A stretch of DNA of 64,000 nucleotides from a bacterium (GTDB lineage Bacteria > CAIWAD01). Each line of letters opens with the position of its first letter. The first letter of the stretch is position 1. The DNA lies in contig JAUIFJ010000022.1 in NCBI GenBank assembly GCA_030429345.1, positions 1-64,000 on the forward strand. The letters run 5' to 3'. A program made the position numbers and the translations under genes. Positions 54,460-63,572 of this stretch are shown here, piece after piece. The notes below the pieces were generated by a model. It was given only the letters and a program-made list of their open reading frames with translations, had not been told where the DNA came from and made no database searches.

Positions 54460-56547
54460 CTACGGCCCCAGCATTTGTAGCAGGCGCTGGTAGCCCTGGC
54501 CGCGGTAGGTGGTTTGGCGGATTTCCGTAAGACGATCGCGGGCCGCCGTCGTGTCCCCGGCTTCCGCCTCGCGCAGGCCGAGGCTTGCCAGGGCCAGGCC
54601 CAGGTTCCAGCGGGCGTCCTGCAGGCCGGGGCGCAGGGCCAGGGCCTGGCGGAAGCGTGTCACGGCGGCCTCCTCCTGGCCGCTGCGCAGGTAGAGGCCG
54701 CCCAGGTTGTTCAGCGCCTTGGCCGAGGAGGGGTCGATCTCCAGTTCGCCGATGTAGTGCGCCATGGCCTCCTGCAGCCGGCCCGCCTGCTGGGCCAGGA
54801 TGCCCAGGTTCAGCCGCACCTCGCGCAGTTCCGGTTCCAGCCGAATGGCCGCCAGCAGGCTGGACTCGGCCTTTTCCGCTTCCTCCAGCCTCAGCCAGGC
54901 ATTGCCTTCCATGAAGGCCTGGCGGGCGAATTCGTGATTCATCCGCTCTTCGCTGCGCGCGATGGTGTAGGGATTGGCTTCCATCAGGACCAGGGCCATC
55001 GCCAAAGCCGCCAGGCGACGGGGGTGCCTGTGGATCGGCCGGCTGAGCCAGTGGAAGAGCGCCGCGGCAAGTCCAGGCAGGGCCAGCAATGGCGCTGGAG
55101 TGCCGAGCAGGCCTGCGGCGATCAGCAGCCAGCCTCCGCCGTGCAGGATCGCCTCCGGAACCCAGCCACGCTGGTCCTTCTTCAGCAGGCGCAGCCCGAG
55201 CAGCGGCAGCACCAGCAGCAGGGGCTGCCCGAAAAGCAGGGTGGCAAGGGCCAGCGACAACGCGTAGACCGCCGTGAGACGCCCCGGGCGTTGCAGCTCA
55301 TCCCCGGCAGCAGCGAGCCAGCAGGCGGCGGGCAGCAGCAGGAAGGGCACGAAGATCATGCGGAAGCGCGTGTTGACGAAGAAGGCCACCAGCAGCAGGG
55401 CCTGCAGCAGCAGGACCCAGAGAATCCAGCGCCGTGATGCATCACGGCGGGGATAGCCCTCGATCAATGCGCCCAGCCCCAGGAAGAGCAGCAGCGGCCA
55501 GCCCAGGGCGAAGGCCAGGCCCAGGCCCGGACTGCCGCGCACCGTGGCCGGAATGGCCGTGTTGTTGTTCAGGGGCTGGCTCTCGAAGAGCAGGAAGGCC
55601 TTGCGCAGCCAGAGCGCCGCGGCGGTCAGCGGTTCCGTCGTGATCCACTCCAGGGCGCGCTGCGTATACCAGCGGCTTTCCGCGCCGGCGCCCTCGACGC
55701 CGGCCTCGTAGGCCTCGCGGGCCGTGTCCTCCCGTTCCCAGGCCGCGCCGGCGCCGGGCAGGCTGGCGCTGATGCCGTCGGCCAGGGGATTGTTGCCGAT
55801 CCAGAAATTGACGCCCCCCTGGCTGGCGATCAGCACCCCGCTGGCCGGCCAGCCATTCCGCAGCACCACCGGGGCCAGCGGCAGCAGGAAACAAAGCAGG
55901 AACAGCACCCCCCGTTTCCAGGAGAATCCCCCTCCCGCGGCAGATCGCCCCACCAGCCACAAAGCCGGCAGGACCAGGGGCAGCACCGTTGGCCGCGCAA
56001 TCCCCGCCATCCCCAATGCAATCCCGCCGATCCAAATCCCGTAGGGGCGGCCCGCGGCCGCCCTCCCCGCGGCCGCCCCCCCATCCATCTTCGCCATCGC
56101 CCCGCAAAGCATCCACGAGGCCAACCCCACCAGCGTCAGCAACAGTGTCGGAATCAGTAGCAGCGGCGCGAAATACACCAGCCCCGCCTCGACCGCCCCC
56201 AGCAGCCAGAGCCAGAGCCGCGCCCCCCTGCCGCCTTCTTCCCTGGCCCATTGCCCCAGCACGAAGAGCGTCAGCAGGCTCAGGGCCAGGCCCGCCAGCC
56301 TCACTCCGCTCAGGCCGAGGTCAGCCAGCAGGCCGAGCATCCAGGGGTAGAGGGGTGCGCGGAAATAGGGCCGGGCCATGTCTTCGCCGGCGGCCAACTG
56401 CTGCGCCCAGGCCCAGTGCTGTCCCTCGTCGATGGCCGGACTGTGGAAAAGAGGGCTGGCCGAGTGGACCAGGTACCAGTCCAGCCTGAAGGCCAGGGCG
56501 AGCAGTACAAGGGCCAGCAGGGGCAGATGTCGGTGTATGGATTTCAA
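54460..56547 (-). CDS. GT-C-type membrane protein with C-terminal TPR repeats
   Basis: This 695-residue minus-strand protein has about 12 transmembrane helices followed by TPR repeats from about residue 555 (NAWLRLEEAEKAESSLLAAI, VRLNLGILAQQAGRLQEAM, ALNNLGGLYLRSGQEEAAV). The first loop has the acidic AIDEGQHWAW, as in GT39-like transferases (D-E motif), and PYFRAPLYPWMLG. It is therefore a candidate membrane glycosyltransferase, like those at 14180 and 18857. A GC-rich hairpin element within the gene encodes an Ala/Gly/Arg segment between helices. ATG at 56547 is the first start in frame. Confidence 0.83.
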   Translation of the reverse strand: MKSIHRHLPLLALVLLALAFRLDWYLVHSASPLFHSPAIDEGQHWAWAQQLAAGEDMARPYFRAPLYPWMLGLLADLGLSGVRLAGLALSLLTLFVLGQWAREEGGRGARLWLWLLGAVEAGLVYFAPLLLIPTLLLTLVGLASWMLCGAMAKMDGGAAAGRAAAGRPYGIWIGGIALGMAGIARPTVLPLVLPALWLVGRSAAGGGFSWKRGVLFLLCFLLPLAPVVLRNGWPASGVLIASQGGVNFWIGNNPLADGISASLPGAGAAWEREDTAREAYEAGVEGAGAESRWYTQRALEWITTEPLTAAALWLRKAFLLFESQPLNNNTAIPATVRGSPGLGLAFALGWPLLLFLGLGALIEGYPRRDASRRWILWVLLLQALLLVAFFVNTRFRMIFVPFLLLPAACWLAAAGDELQRPGRLTAVYALSLALATLLFGQPLLLVLPLLGLRLLKKDQRGWVPEAILHGGGWLLIAAGLLGTPAPLLALPGLAAALFHWLSRPIHRHPRRLAALAMALVLMEANPYTIARSEERMNHEFARQAFMEGNAWLRLEEAEKAESSLLAAIRLEPELREVRLNLGILAQQAGRLQEAMAHYIGELEIDPSSAKALNNLGGLYLRSGQEEAAVTRFRQALALRPGLQDARWNLGLALASLGLREAEAGDTTAARDRLTEIRQTTYRGQGYQRLLQMLGP
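56041..56064. repeat. GTAGGGGC hairpin element inside a coding sequence
   Basis: GTAG followed by GGGCGGCC-CGC-GGCCGCCC (56045-56063), an 8-bp stem with a 3-nt loop, then a second GC-rich palindrome up to about 56085. On the minus strand it encodes the Ala/Gly/Arg run in the GT-C/TPR protein. Stem and loop sizes match the intergenic hairpins at 2221 and 2356. Confidence 0.7.
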
Positions 56548-56864
56548 GATGGGGAGCCCCTGCGCTTGTCATTCGTGTGAAGGCCTTCACCGGCAAAGGC
56601 TGCACTCCTGCACCCTTCGTGCCGATGGATGAAGAAGTCGAAACCTGGAAAGGCCGAAAACTGCGTCGAAAGCTACCATTTCCAGGGTCCTGGCGTCGAA
56701 TGCTGTCAAGCGGCTGCTTCTGGTTTGATTCTTGCAGTGTTCGGGTAAGGCATCAACCAATACCCTACATTCAGGGCTTGCCGGACGGAGCCCCGCAGAC
56801 GCTTCGCACGCAATCCTGCCGAGCAGAGCAAAAGACACGTAGAATAAAGCTAGACGAGGAACTC
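56548..56864. other. Intergenic region between divergent genes, with a 14-bp palindrome
   Basis: No gene is supported, although a frame is open through it in the direction of the subtilase. GTGAAGGCCTTCAC (56577-56590) is a perfect palindrome 30 nt upstream of the minus-strand start and could be an operator. A possible -10 (TAGAAT, 56840-56845) lies 19 nt before the subtilase ATG but has no good -35. GACGAGGA (56853-56860) is its ribosome-binding site. Confidence 0.45.
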
Positions 56865-59582
56865 ATGCGAACCCTCTCCTTCGCCTCTCTTGCCGCCTGT
56901 GCGCTCATGGGAGGCCTGCTGGCGCAGCCGGCGCATGCCGTATTCGGCGACGACTACATTCCCGGCCGGCTGTCCGTCCGCTTCCACGACCACCCGGAGA
57001 TCCTGCGCACGGGGCAGGAAGTCCTGTTGGGCTGGAAGGACCTGGACGAGATCAACGCCAGCGTGGCCGGTCTCGAGTCGATCCGCCACACCAGCCTCAA
57101 TCCCTATCGCGGCGGCCTGCCGGACATCAGCCTGAACTACCTGCTGGAATTCGACGACAGCGTCGACATGGAGAAGATGGCCCAGCTCTACGAGGCCAGC
57201 GGCCTGGTGGAATATGCCGAACCGGATTACCTGCGCCCGCTCTACCGCATGCCCGACGATCCCCTGATCGACAACCAGTGGTACCTCAATCCCCTGGATG
57301 CCGAGGAAGCCTGGGACGAGCTGCCGGCTACTCCCGACAACCCGGACATGATCGTTGCCATCATCGATTCGGGCGTGGACTGGAATCACCCCGACCTGAT
57401 CGACATTCTGTGGCACAACCCGGACGAGGACCTGGACGGCGACCAGGTGGTGCCCGGGGGCAGCACGCCCGGCGAGGCCGCCGAACGCAACAGCATCGAC
57501 GACGGCAGCAACGGCTATGTGGATGACTTCTACGGCTGGGACTGGGTCGTCACCAGCGGCTGCGCCGGCGGCGAGGACTGCTCGACGCCCGACAACGATC
57601 CCATGGATTTCAACGGCCACGGCACCCACTGTTCGGGCATTGCCGTCGGCGACACGGACAACGGCACGGGCACGGCTTCCGTGGTCTGGAACGGCCGGCT
57701 GATGTCCCTGCGCGCCGGCTACCAGGCCAGCGACGGCAATGGCTATGTAATCCAGAGCGCCGCGGCCAACGCGGTGCAGTACGCCATCGACAACGGGGCC
57801 AAGATCATCAGCATGAGCTTCGGCGGCAGCAACACGGTCCGTACCTATGCCACCCTGGCCTACAACAGCGGCCTGCTCTGCTTCCACGCGGCCGGAAACG
57901 ACAACGTGGACAATGATGACGGCCTGGACCGCGCCTCGGGCATGATTTCCGTGGCCGCCACCAACAGCGGCGACTGCAAGGCCGACTTCAGCAACTACGG
58001 GGACTGGGTCGACATCAGCGCCCCCGGCACGGCAATCTTCGCGCCGATCTTCAACAACAACTACACCAACCTGCAGGGCACTTCCATGGCCTGCCCGCTG
58101 GCCGCCAGCGTCGCCGCCCTGATCTGGAACCACAATCCGGACTACAGCAACCTGGACGTGCGCGCCCAGCTGCTGGCCACCTGCGACGACATCTACCACC
58201 TGAACTGCAACCAGGAATTCGCCGAGGACCGAGAGCTGGGCGCCGGTCGCGTCAACGCCCGCAAGGCGATCCTCAACATTCGCGAGACCACCATCGAGAT
58301 CGCCGAGGCCCAGGTCACGGACGACAGCGGCGATGGCCGCTTCATGCCCGGCGAGGGTCTCGCCATCGGGCTCGAAGTCTGCAACACGGGCCCCAACCCG
58401 ACCGAGACCGTCGAGATCAGCGTCGCCACCACCGATCCCGACGTCAGCTTCCCGGAAGGCGCCACCATGCAGATGAGCGCCATTCCCGACGCCTTCTGCC
58501 TGGACACCTTCGGCGACGCCCTGCCGGTGATGATCGCCGGCGGCAGCGCGGCCCGCTTCATTCCCTTCGAGGTCACGGTGGCGACGGACAACGCCCCGGA
58601 ACCGGCCGTCTACGAATTCGAGATCATGGTCGGCGAGAGCGACCTGCTGCTCTACGACGACGGCGCCGCCGACAACCCGATCTACAACGCGTACTACAAC
58701 GCCTTCAAGGACATGGGGCGCGTCTTCGACTGGTACAGCACCGACGAGGGCGGCTTCCCGCAGTTCCCCGGCCGAGACCTGAACCTCTCCGACTATGCCC
58801 TGGTGGTCTACGCCTCGGGCTTGAACGAGAGCACCCTGGACGAGACCGAGCAGGGCCTCTTCAGCAGCTATGAAGGAACGGGCGACCTGATCTTCAGCAG
58901 CCAGAACGCGGACCAGGATATTGGCGGCACGGCCTTCTTCAGCGATGTCCTGCGCGCCACCACCGGCGACGGCACCACACCCGTGCGCGGCGCCAAGGGC
59001 GTCGAGGGCGACGAAATGGCCGGCGGCCTGACCATGATCCTGACCGGAGCCAACGGCGCCAACAACCAGGGCGTTCCGGTGACGGAAGTCAACGCCACGG
59101 ACACGCCCGGCACCGAGGCCTGTTTCACCGACTACAATCTGCAGTTCAACACCGGCGTGCGTCACAGCGACGGCGGGCATCACATGGTCTACTGCAATTT
59201 CGCCCTGGAAGCGGCCCACGGCACGGCGGCCACCGCCGGCCTGACGGAAGCCCTCGGCGCGATCATGGGCTGGATGGGACAGGTGGACGTTGCGCCGCGT
59301 CCGCTGGCGCTGCCCAGCGAGCTCAGCCTGAGCCCGGCCTGGCCCAATCCCTTCAACCCGACGACGAACCTGGCCTTCACCCTGCCCCGCGCGGCGGATG
59401 TGCGCCTGGCCGTATACGACCTGACGGGCGCCCGCGTCAGCGTGCTCGCCGAGGGCCCGCTGCCGGCCGGCGAACACCGCGTCGTCTTCGAGGCCTCGCG
59501 CCTGGCCAGCGGCCTCTACTTCGCCCGCCTGACGGCGGACGGCGTTCCCGCGCAGCCGGTGAAGATGATCCTCGCCCGCTAG
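56865..59582 (+). CDS. Secreted subtilisin-like serine protease with C-terminal sorting-like domain
   Basis: This 905-residue S8 protease has a signal peptide (ending QPAHA near 25), an N-terminal propeptide-like part, then the catalytic triad: Asp168 in AIIDSGVDWNH, His252 in NGHGTHCSG and Ser407 in GTSMACPLAA. Middle regions are beta-rich. The last ~80 residues (LSPAWPNPFNPTTNLAFTLP to SGLYFARL) form a FlgD-Ig-like/type IX sorting-like domain common in FCB exported proteins. ATG 56865 follows GACGAGGA. The role is probably extracellular protein degradation or processing. Confidence 0.93.
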   Translation: MRTLSFASLAACALMGGLLAQPAHAVFGDDYIPGRLSVRFHDHPEILRTGQEVLLGWKDLDEINASVAGLESIRHTSLNPYRGGLPDISLNYLLEFDDSVDMEKMAQLYEASGLVEYAEPDYLRPLYRMPDDPLIDNQWYLNPLDAEEAWDELPATPDNPDMIVAIIDSGVDWNHPDLIDILWHNPDEDLDGDQVVPGGSTPGEAAERNSIDDGSNGYVDDFYGWDWVVTSGCAGGEDCSTPDNDPMDFNGHGTHCSGIAVGDTDNGTGTASVVWNGRLMSLRAGYQASDGNGYVIQSAAANAVQYAIDNGAKIISMSFGGSNTVRTYATLAYNSGLLCFHAAGNDNVDNDDGLDRASGMISVAATNSGDCKADFSNYGDWVDISAPGTAIFAPIFNNNYTNLQGTSMACPLAASVAALIWNHNPDYSNLDVRAQLLATCDDIYHLNCNQEFAEDRELGAGRVNARKAILNIRETTIEIAEAQVTDDSGDGRFMPGEGLAIGLEVCNTGPNPTETVEISVATTDPDVSFPEGATMQMSAIPDAFCLDTFGDALPVMIAGGSAARFIPFEVTVATDNAPEPAVYEFEIMVGESDLLLYDDGAADNPIYNAYYNAFKDMGRVFDWYSTDEGGFPQFPGRDLNLSDYALVVYASGLNESTLDETEQGLFSSYEGTGDLIFSSQNADQDIGGTAFFSDVLRATTGDGTTPVRGAKGVEGDEMAGGLTMILTGANGANNQGVPVTEVNATDTPGTEACFTDYNLQFNTGVRHSDGGHHMVYCNFALEAAHGTAATAGLTEALGAIMGWMGQVDVAPRPLALPSELSLSPAWPNPFNPTTNLAFTLPRAADVRLAVYDLTGARVSVLAEGPLPAGEHRVVFEASRLASGLYFARLTADGVPAQPVKMILAR

Positions 59583-59605
59583 CCGCGAATTTTGCATCAC
59601 ACAAG

Positions 59606-59641
59606 AAGCCCGGCGTTCCTCGAGAGCGCCGGGCTTTTTTG
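59606..59641 (+). terminator. Intrinsic terminator after the subtilase gene
   Basis: AAGCCCGGCG (59606-59615) pairs with CGCCGGGCTT (59627-59636), followed by T residues to 59641. Confidence 0.9.
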
Positions 59642-59765
59642 TTCTCGCGCAGCGACGCAGAGACGCAAAGGAACAAGGACCACTTCAGCCGACCTTGTCT
59701 ACAAGCGCATCCCTTCGAGAGACCCCCCTCCGCGCCTCCGCGTCTCTGCGTGAGTCTCTTCTCCA
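59641..59765. repeat. Dispersed inverted repeat, divergent copy 4
   Basis: The left arm holds GCAGCGACGCAGAGACGCAAAG, shown here as CGCAGAGACGCAAAG (about 59655-59669), and the right arm CTCCGCGTCTCTGCGTGAG (about 59736-59754). Unit spacing and layout match copies 1-3, but the unit is CGCAGAG rather than CACGGAG. The remaining stretch to 59907 holds no gene or clear promoter. Confidence 0.6.
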
Positions 59766-59907
59766 GGGGCCGACCCCAACAAGCGGCAAGTTCTCTTGTC
59801 CGGGAAATGTCATTGACCCCGCCCGTGGCTTTTGCTTCCTTGCCGATCCCCCAACCGCAAACGCACAGAATCCATGGGAGTGAAGCTCCCCCCTACGCGA
59901 GGAATGC

Positions 59908-62900
59908 ATGTCTATTCGTGCCTGCGCCTGGATCACTCCGGCGCTTCTGGCCCTGACGGCCGTTGATTGTCACGCCCTGCTGGAACTGGAAACCCTGACC
60001 AGCTCGGTTTCCGGAGCCGTATTCGCCACTTCGCCCCCCGGCGACACGGAGCGCTTCTTCGTCGTCGAGCAGGCGGGGCGGATCCGCATTGTCGACCTGG
60101 CGACGGGGCAGGTCAATGCCAGCGCTTTCCTGGATATCGACGCCCTGGTCGGCTCCGGCGGAGAGCGCGGCCTGCTGGGCCTGGCCTTCCACCCGGACTA
60201 CGACAGCACGGGCTGGTTCTTCGTCAACTACACCAACAACAGCGGCGACACGGTGGTCGCCCGCTACTCGGTCGGGCCGGATCCGGATCTCGCCGATGCC
60301 GGTTCGGCGCTGGTGCTGAAGACCTATGACCAGCCCTATTCGAACCACAACGGCGGCTGGATCGGCTTCGGCCCCGACGGCATGCTCTATGTCTCGCTGG
60401 GCGACGGCGGCAGCGCCAACGACCCCGGCAACCGCGCGCTCAACCTGAACAACCCCATGGGCAAGATGATGCGCCTGGATGTGGACGGCGCCGCACCCTG
60501 GGTGCCGGCGGACAATCCCTTCATCGGCCAAAGCGTCTACGAGGAGATCTGGGCCTACGGCCTGCGCAATGCCTGGCGCTGCTCCTTCGACCGTCTCACG
60601 GGCGATCTCTGGATGGCCGACGTGGGACAGAACGCCTGGGAAGAGATCAGCTTCCAGCCCGCGGCCTCGGCCGGCGGCGAGAACTACGGCTGGGCCTGCC
60701 GCGAGGGCTTCGTCTGCACGGGCCTGCACAGCTGCGGGAGCTGCAACGGTTTCCAGTCCGTCGATCCGGTGCATGTATACAACCACAGCGGCGGCCGCTG
60801 CTCGATCACCGGGGGCTATGTCTACCGCGGCTCGATCGGAGCGATCCAGGGCGAGTACTTTTTCGCCGACTACTGCAGCCATGATGTCTACAGCCTGAGC
60901 TGGGACGGCAACACGGCGACGGTCACCGACCGCACCAGCGAGCTGGATCCCTTCTCGACCATTCTCTCCTTCGCCGAGGACGAGAACGGCGAGCTCTACA
61001 TCCTCACCGGCGGCACCGTCTACCGCATCGTCAGCGACGAGTGCGGCAGCGGCGGCGACTGCAACGAGAACGGCACTCCGGACGATTGCGACATCCAGGA
61101 GGGCACCAGCGAGGACTGCAACGGCAACGGCATTCCCGACGAGTGCGACATCGCCGACGGCACCAGCCTGGACGCCAACCTGGACGGGATTCCCGACGAG
61201 TGCGTGGATGTCGGCGCGAACGACTGCGAGAACGCCCCCTGGATCCTCAGCGGGGACTGGACCTTCGACACCTCGACCGCGACCACCGACGGCGTGGCGC
61301 ACGCCTCCTGCCAGTTCGACGGGCAGTGCTACAACGACATCTGGATGAAATGGCTCGCTCCCTGCACGGGCACCCTGGAGATCACGCTCTGCGGATCGGG
61401 CTACGACACGGACCTGGTGGTCTACGAGGGCGCCGACTGCCCTTTTGACGATGCGGACCTGGTCGGCTGCAACGATGACGGCTGCCCGGGCAGCGGCAGC
61501 CCCAGCTGGCGCTCGCAGTTGAGCGTGGCCGTCGAGCAGGGGACAACGTATACGATCCGCATCGGCGGCTGGGGCGAGTCATCGGCCGGCGAGGGCGTGC
61601 TCAGCCTTTCGTGTGACGGCGTCGTCGGCTGCGGCAACGGCATCGACTGCAACAGCAACGGCGAATGGGACGACTGCGACATCGAAGCGGGCACCAGCCA
61701 GGACTGCAACGAAAACGGTATTCCCGACGAGTGTGACATCGCCTCCGGCAGCAGCCTGGACACGGACCAGAACGGCGTGCCCGACGAATGCGAGGTGCCC
61801 GGCTTCTGGACCAGCGAGCACTTCGTCAGCGGGACGGCCTGCGCCCAGTGTCACAACCAGGGCGAGGGCATCTACGACGACGGCGGGGAAGACAGCTCCC
61901 CCTTCGAGAGCTGGCAGGCGACGATGATGGCCAACAGCGCACGGGACCCCTACTGGCGCGCCAAGGTCCAGGTGGAGATCGACCAGTTCGCCAGCGAAGC
62001 CCTGCGCGAGCAGCTGCAGCAAATCTGCCTGCAGTGCCACGCGCCGATGGGCGTGCTGGAAAGCCAGTTCGCGGGAGAGAGCGACTACCTGCTCAGCGAC
62101 CTGGCCGGGGATCCCCCGGGCCTGGAAGGGGTCAGCTGCACCCTGTGTCACCAGCAGGAACCGATCGACCCGATGGACCCGCTGAACTGGAGCGGCCAGT
62201 TCACGGTCAACACGGAACAGCAGATCTACGGTCCCTTCAATGATGTGACGACGCCCAACATGGAGGATGTCACCGGCTACGCCCCGGCCTACGGGGAACA
62301 CCTGGGCGAGAGCTCGGCCTGCGTCAGCTGTCACACGCTGCTCACACCCTCGCTGGATGCCTCGGGCACCCAGGTGGGCGTCTTTCCGGAACAGGTGCCC
62401 TGGCTGGAGCAGTTGAACAGCGACTTCGCCGCCGAGACCTGCCAGTCCTGCCACATGGCCGAGCGCCCCGACGCAAGGCCGATCTCGACGATTCCCTCCG
62501 GCCTGACGCCTCGCGCGCCGCGCGCGGATCACGCCGTCGTCGGCGGCAACACGGTGATGCTGCGGCTGATGGCGGCCAACACGGAAGCCCTCAACACCCT
62601 GGCCGATTCGGCCGACTTTGCCGCCATGGCGGAGAAGAGCGCCGCCTTCCTGCAGACCGCCGCCCAGCTCGAGGCCTGGCGCGAGGACAGCCTGCTGGCC
62701 GTCCAGGTGCGCAACCTCACCGGACACAAGCTGCCGACGGGCATTCCCGTAAGACGCCTCTGGCTGGAGGTGCAGGCCTTCGACGCCGCCGAGCAGACGG
62801 TCTTCCACAGCGGCGCCCCCCTGGCCGACGGCACCATCGCCGGCCAGGACGGCAGCGTGGAACCGCATCACGCGTTGATCGTCGACGAGGCCGATGTCCA

Positions 62901-63477
62901 GGTCTGGGAAGGCCGCATGGAGGACGACACGGGCACACCCACCTGGAGCCTGCTGCGCGCCAACGGCTGGGCCAAGGACAACCGCCTGCTCCCCGCCGGC
63001 TGGTCGGCCAGCGGTCCCTGGGTCAGCCTGACGGCCCCGGTGGGCGACTGCGTGACGGACAGCTCGTATCACGCCGCCGATTCGGGCGCCGACCGCACAC
63101 GCTACCATCTGCCGGAAAGCGCCGTCCGCGCCGAAGTGCGCCTGCTGTTCCAGGGCGTGAATCCCCGAGTCGTACAGGCCATGGAGGGCAGCACTCACCC
63201 GGAAGTACTCGAGTTCCTCGCCATGTGGAACGCCAACGACCCCGCGCCGGAGCTGGTGGCCAGTGCCACCGTCTACCTGGGTGAGATGCCCGAGCTGCTG
63301 ATCGACCGCTCTGCCTCGAACATCCTGCTGAGCTGGGAGGGCGGGGAAGAGCTGGAAGTGCTGCGCCGCGTGGAAGGCGGAGCCTGGACCACTCTGGGCC
63401 TGCAAAGCAGCCCCTTCACGGACAGCGGAGCGGTGGGGCTGTATCACCTGGCGGAGTACCGGCTGCAGCGGCCCTAG
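59908..63477 (+). CDS. PQQ-dependent dehydrogenase-like protein fused to a pentaheme cytochrome c
   Basis: This 1189-residue exported protein begins with a signal-like helix, then a six-bladed propeller of the soluble glucose dehydrogenase (GSDH/YliI) kind: GGERGLLGLAFHPDY, SNHNGGWIGFGPDGMLYVSLGDGG, EIWAYGLRNAWRCSFD. A Cys-rich Ca-binding-like repeat segment (NGIPDECDI-type) follows near 370-430 and again near 570-630, flanking a beta-sandwich domain. From residue 645 on there are five CxxCH haem motifs (Cys645, 707, 744, 805, 845). The end is a beta-rich domain. It could pass electrons from the oxidised substrate to an outside acceptor. Substrate unknown. Confidence 0.9.
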   Translation: MSIRACAWITPALLALTAVDCHALLELETLTSSVSGAVFATSPPGDTERFFVVEQAGRIRIVDLATGQVNASAFLDIDALVGSGGERGLLGLAFHPDYDSTGWFFVNYTNNSGDTVVARYSVGPDPDLADAGSALVLKTYDQPYSNHNGGWIGFGPDGMLYVSLGDGGSANDPGNRALNLNNPMGKMMRLDVDGAAPWVPADNPFIGQSVYEEIWAYGLRNAWRCSFDRLTGDLWMADVGQNAWEEISFQPAASAGGENYGWACREGFVCTGLHSCGSCNGFQSVDPVHVYNHSGGRCSITGGYVYRGSIGAIQGEYFFADYCSHDVYSLSWDGNTATVTDRTSELDPFSTILSFAEDENGELYILTGGTVYRIVSDECGSGGDCNENGTPDDCDIQEGTSEDCNGNGIPDECDIADGTSLDANLDGIPDECVDVGANDCENAPWILSGDWTFDTSTATTDGVAHASCQFDGQCYNDIWMKWLAPCTGTLEITLCGSGYDTDLVVYEGADCPFDDADLVGCNDDGCPGSGSPSWRSQLSVAVEQGTTYTIRIGGWGESSAGEGVLSLSCDGVVGCGNGIDCNSNGEWDDCDIEAGTSQDCNENGIPDECDIASGSSLDTDQNGVPDECEVPGFWTSEHFVSGTACAQCHNQGEGIYDDGGEDSSPFESWQATMMANSARDPYWRAKVQVEIDQFASEALREQLQQICLQCHAPMGVLESQFAGESDYLLSDLAGDPPGLEGVSCTLCHQQEPIDPMDPLNWSGQFTVNTEQQIYGPFNDVTTPNMEDVTGYAPAYGEHLGESSACVSCHTLLTPSLDASGTQVGVFPEQVPWLEQLNSDFAAETCQSCHMAERPDARPISTIPSGLTPRAPRADHAVVGGNTVMLRLMAANTEALNTLADSADFAAMAEKSAAFLQTAAQLEAWREDSLLAVQVRNLTGHKLPTGIPVRRLWLEVQAFDAAEQTVFHSGAPLADGTIAGQDGSVEPHHALIVDEADVQVWEGRMEDDTGTPTWSLLRANGWAKDNRLLPAGWSASGPWVSLTAPVGDCVTDSSYHAADSGADRTRYHLPESAVRAEVRLLFQGVNPRVVQAMEGSTHPEVLEFLAMWNANDPAPELVASATVYLGEMPELLIDRSASNILLSWEGGEELEVLRRVEGGAWTTLGLQSSPFTDSGAVGLYHLAEYRLQRP

Positions 63478-63572
63478 GCTCGTTGGACCACAACTGGCCC
63501 TTGATTCGCCAATGCAAGTGAACAATCTTTCGTGCCGGATCGAGCAGGCATTTGCTTCAACCCGGTACTGCA

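Noticed and set aside
56577-56864. N-terminal extension of the subtilase by 96 codons
   Set aside because: It would put the signal peptide in the middle of the protein and overlaps a likely regulatory region; ATG 56865 has a ribosome-binding site and a proper signal peptide.
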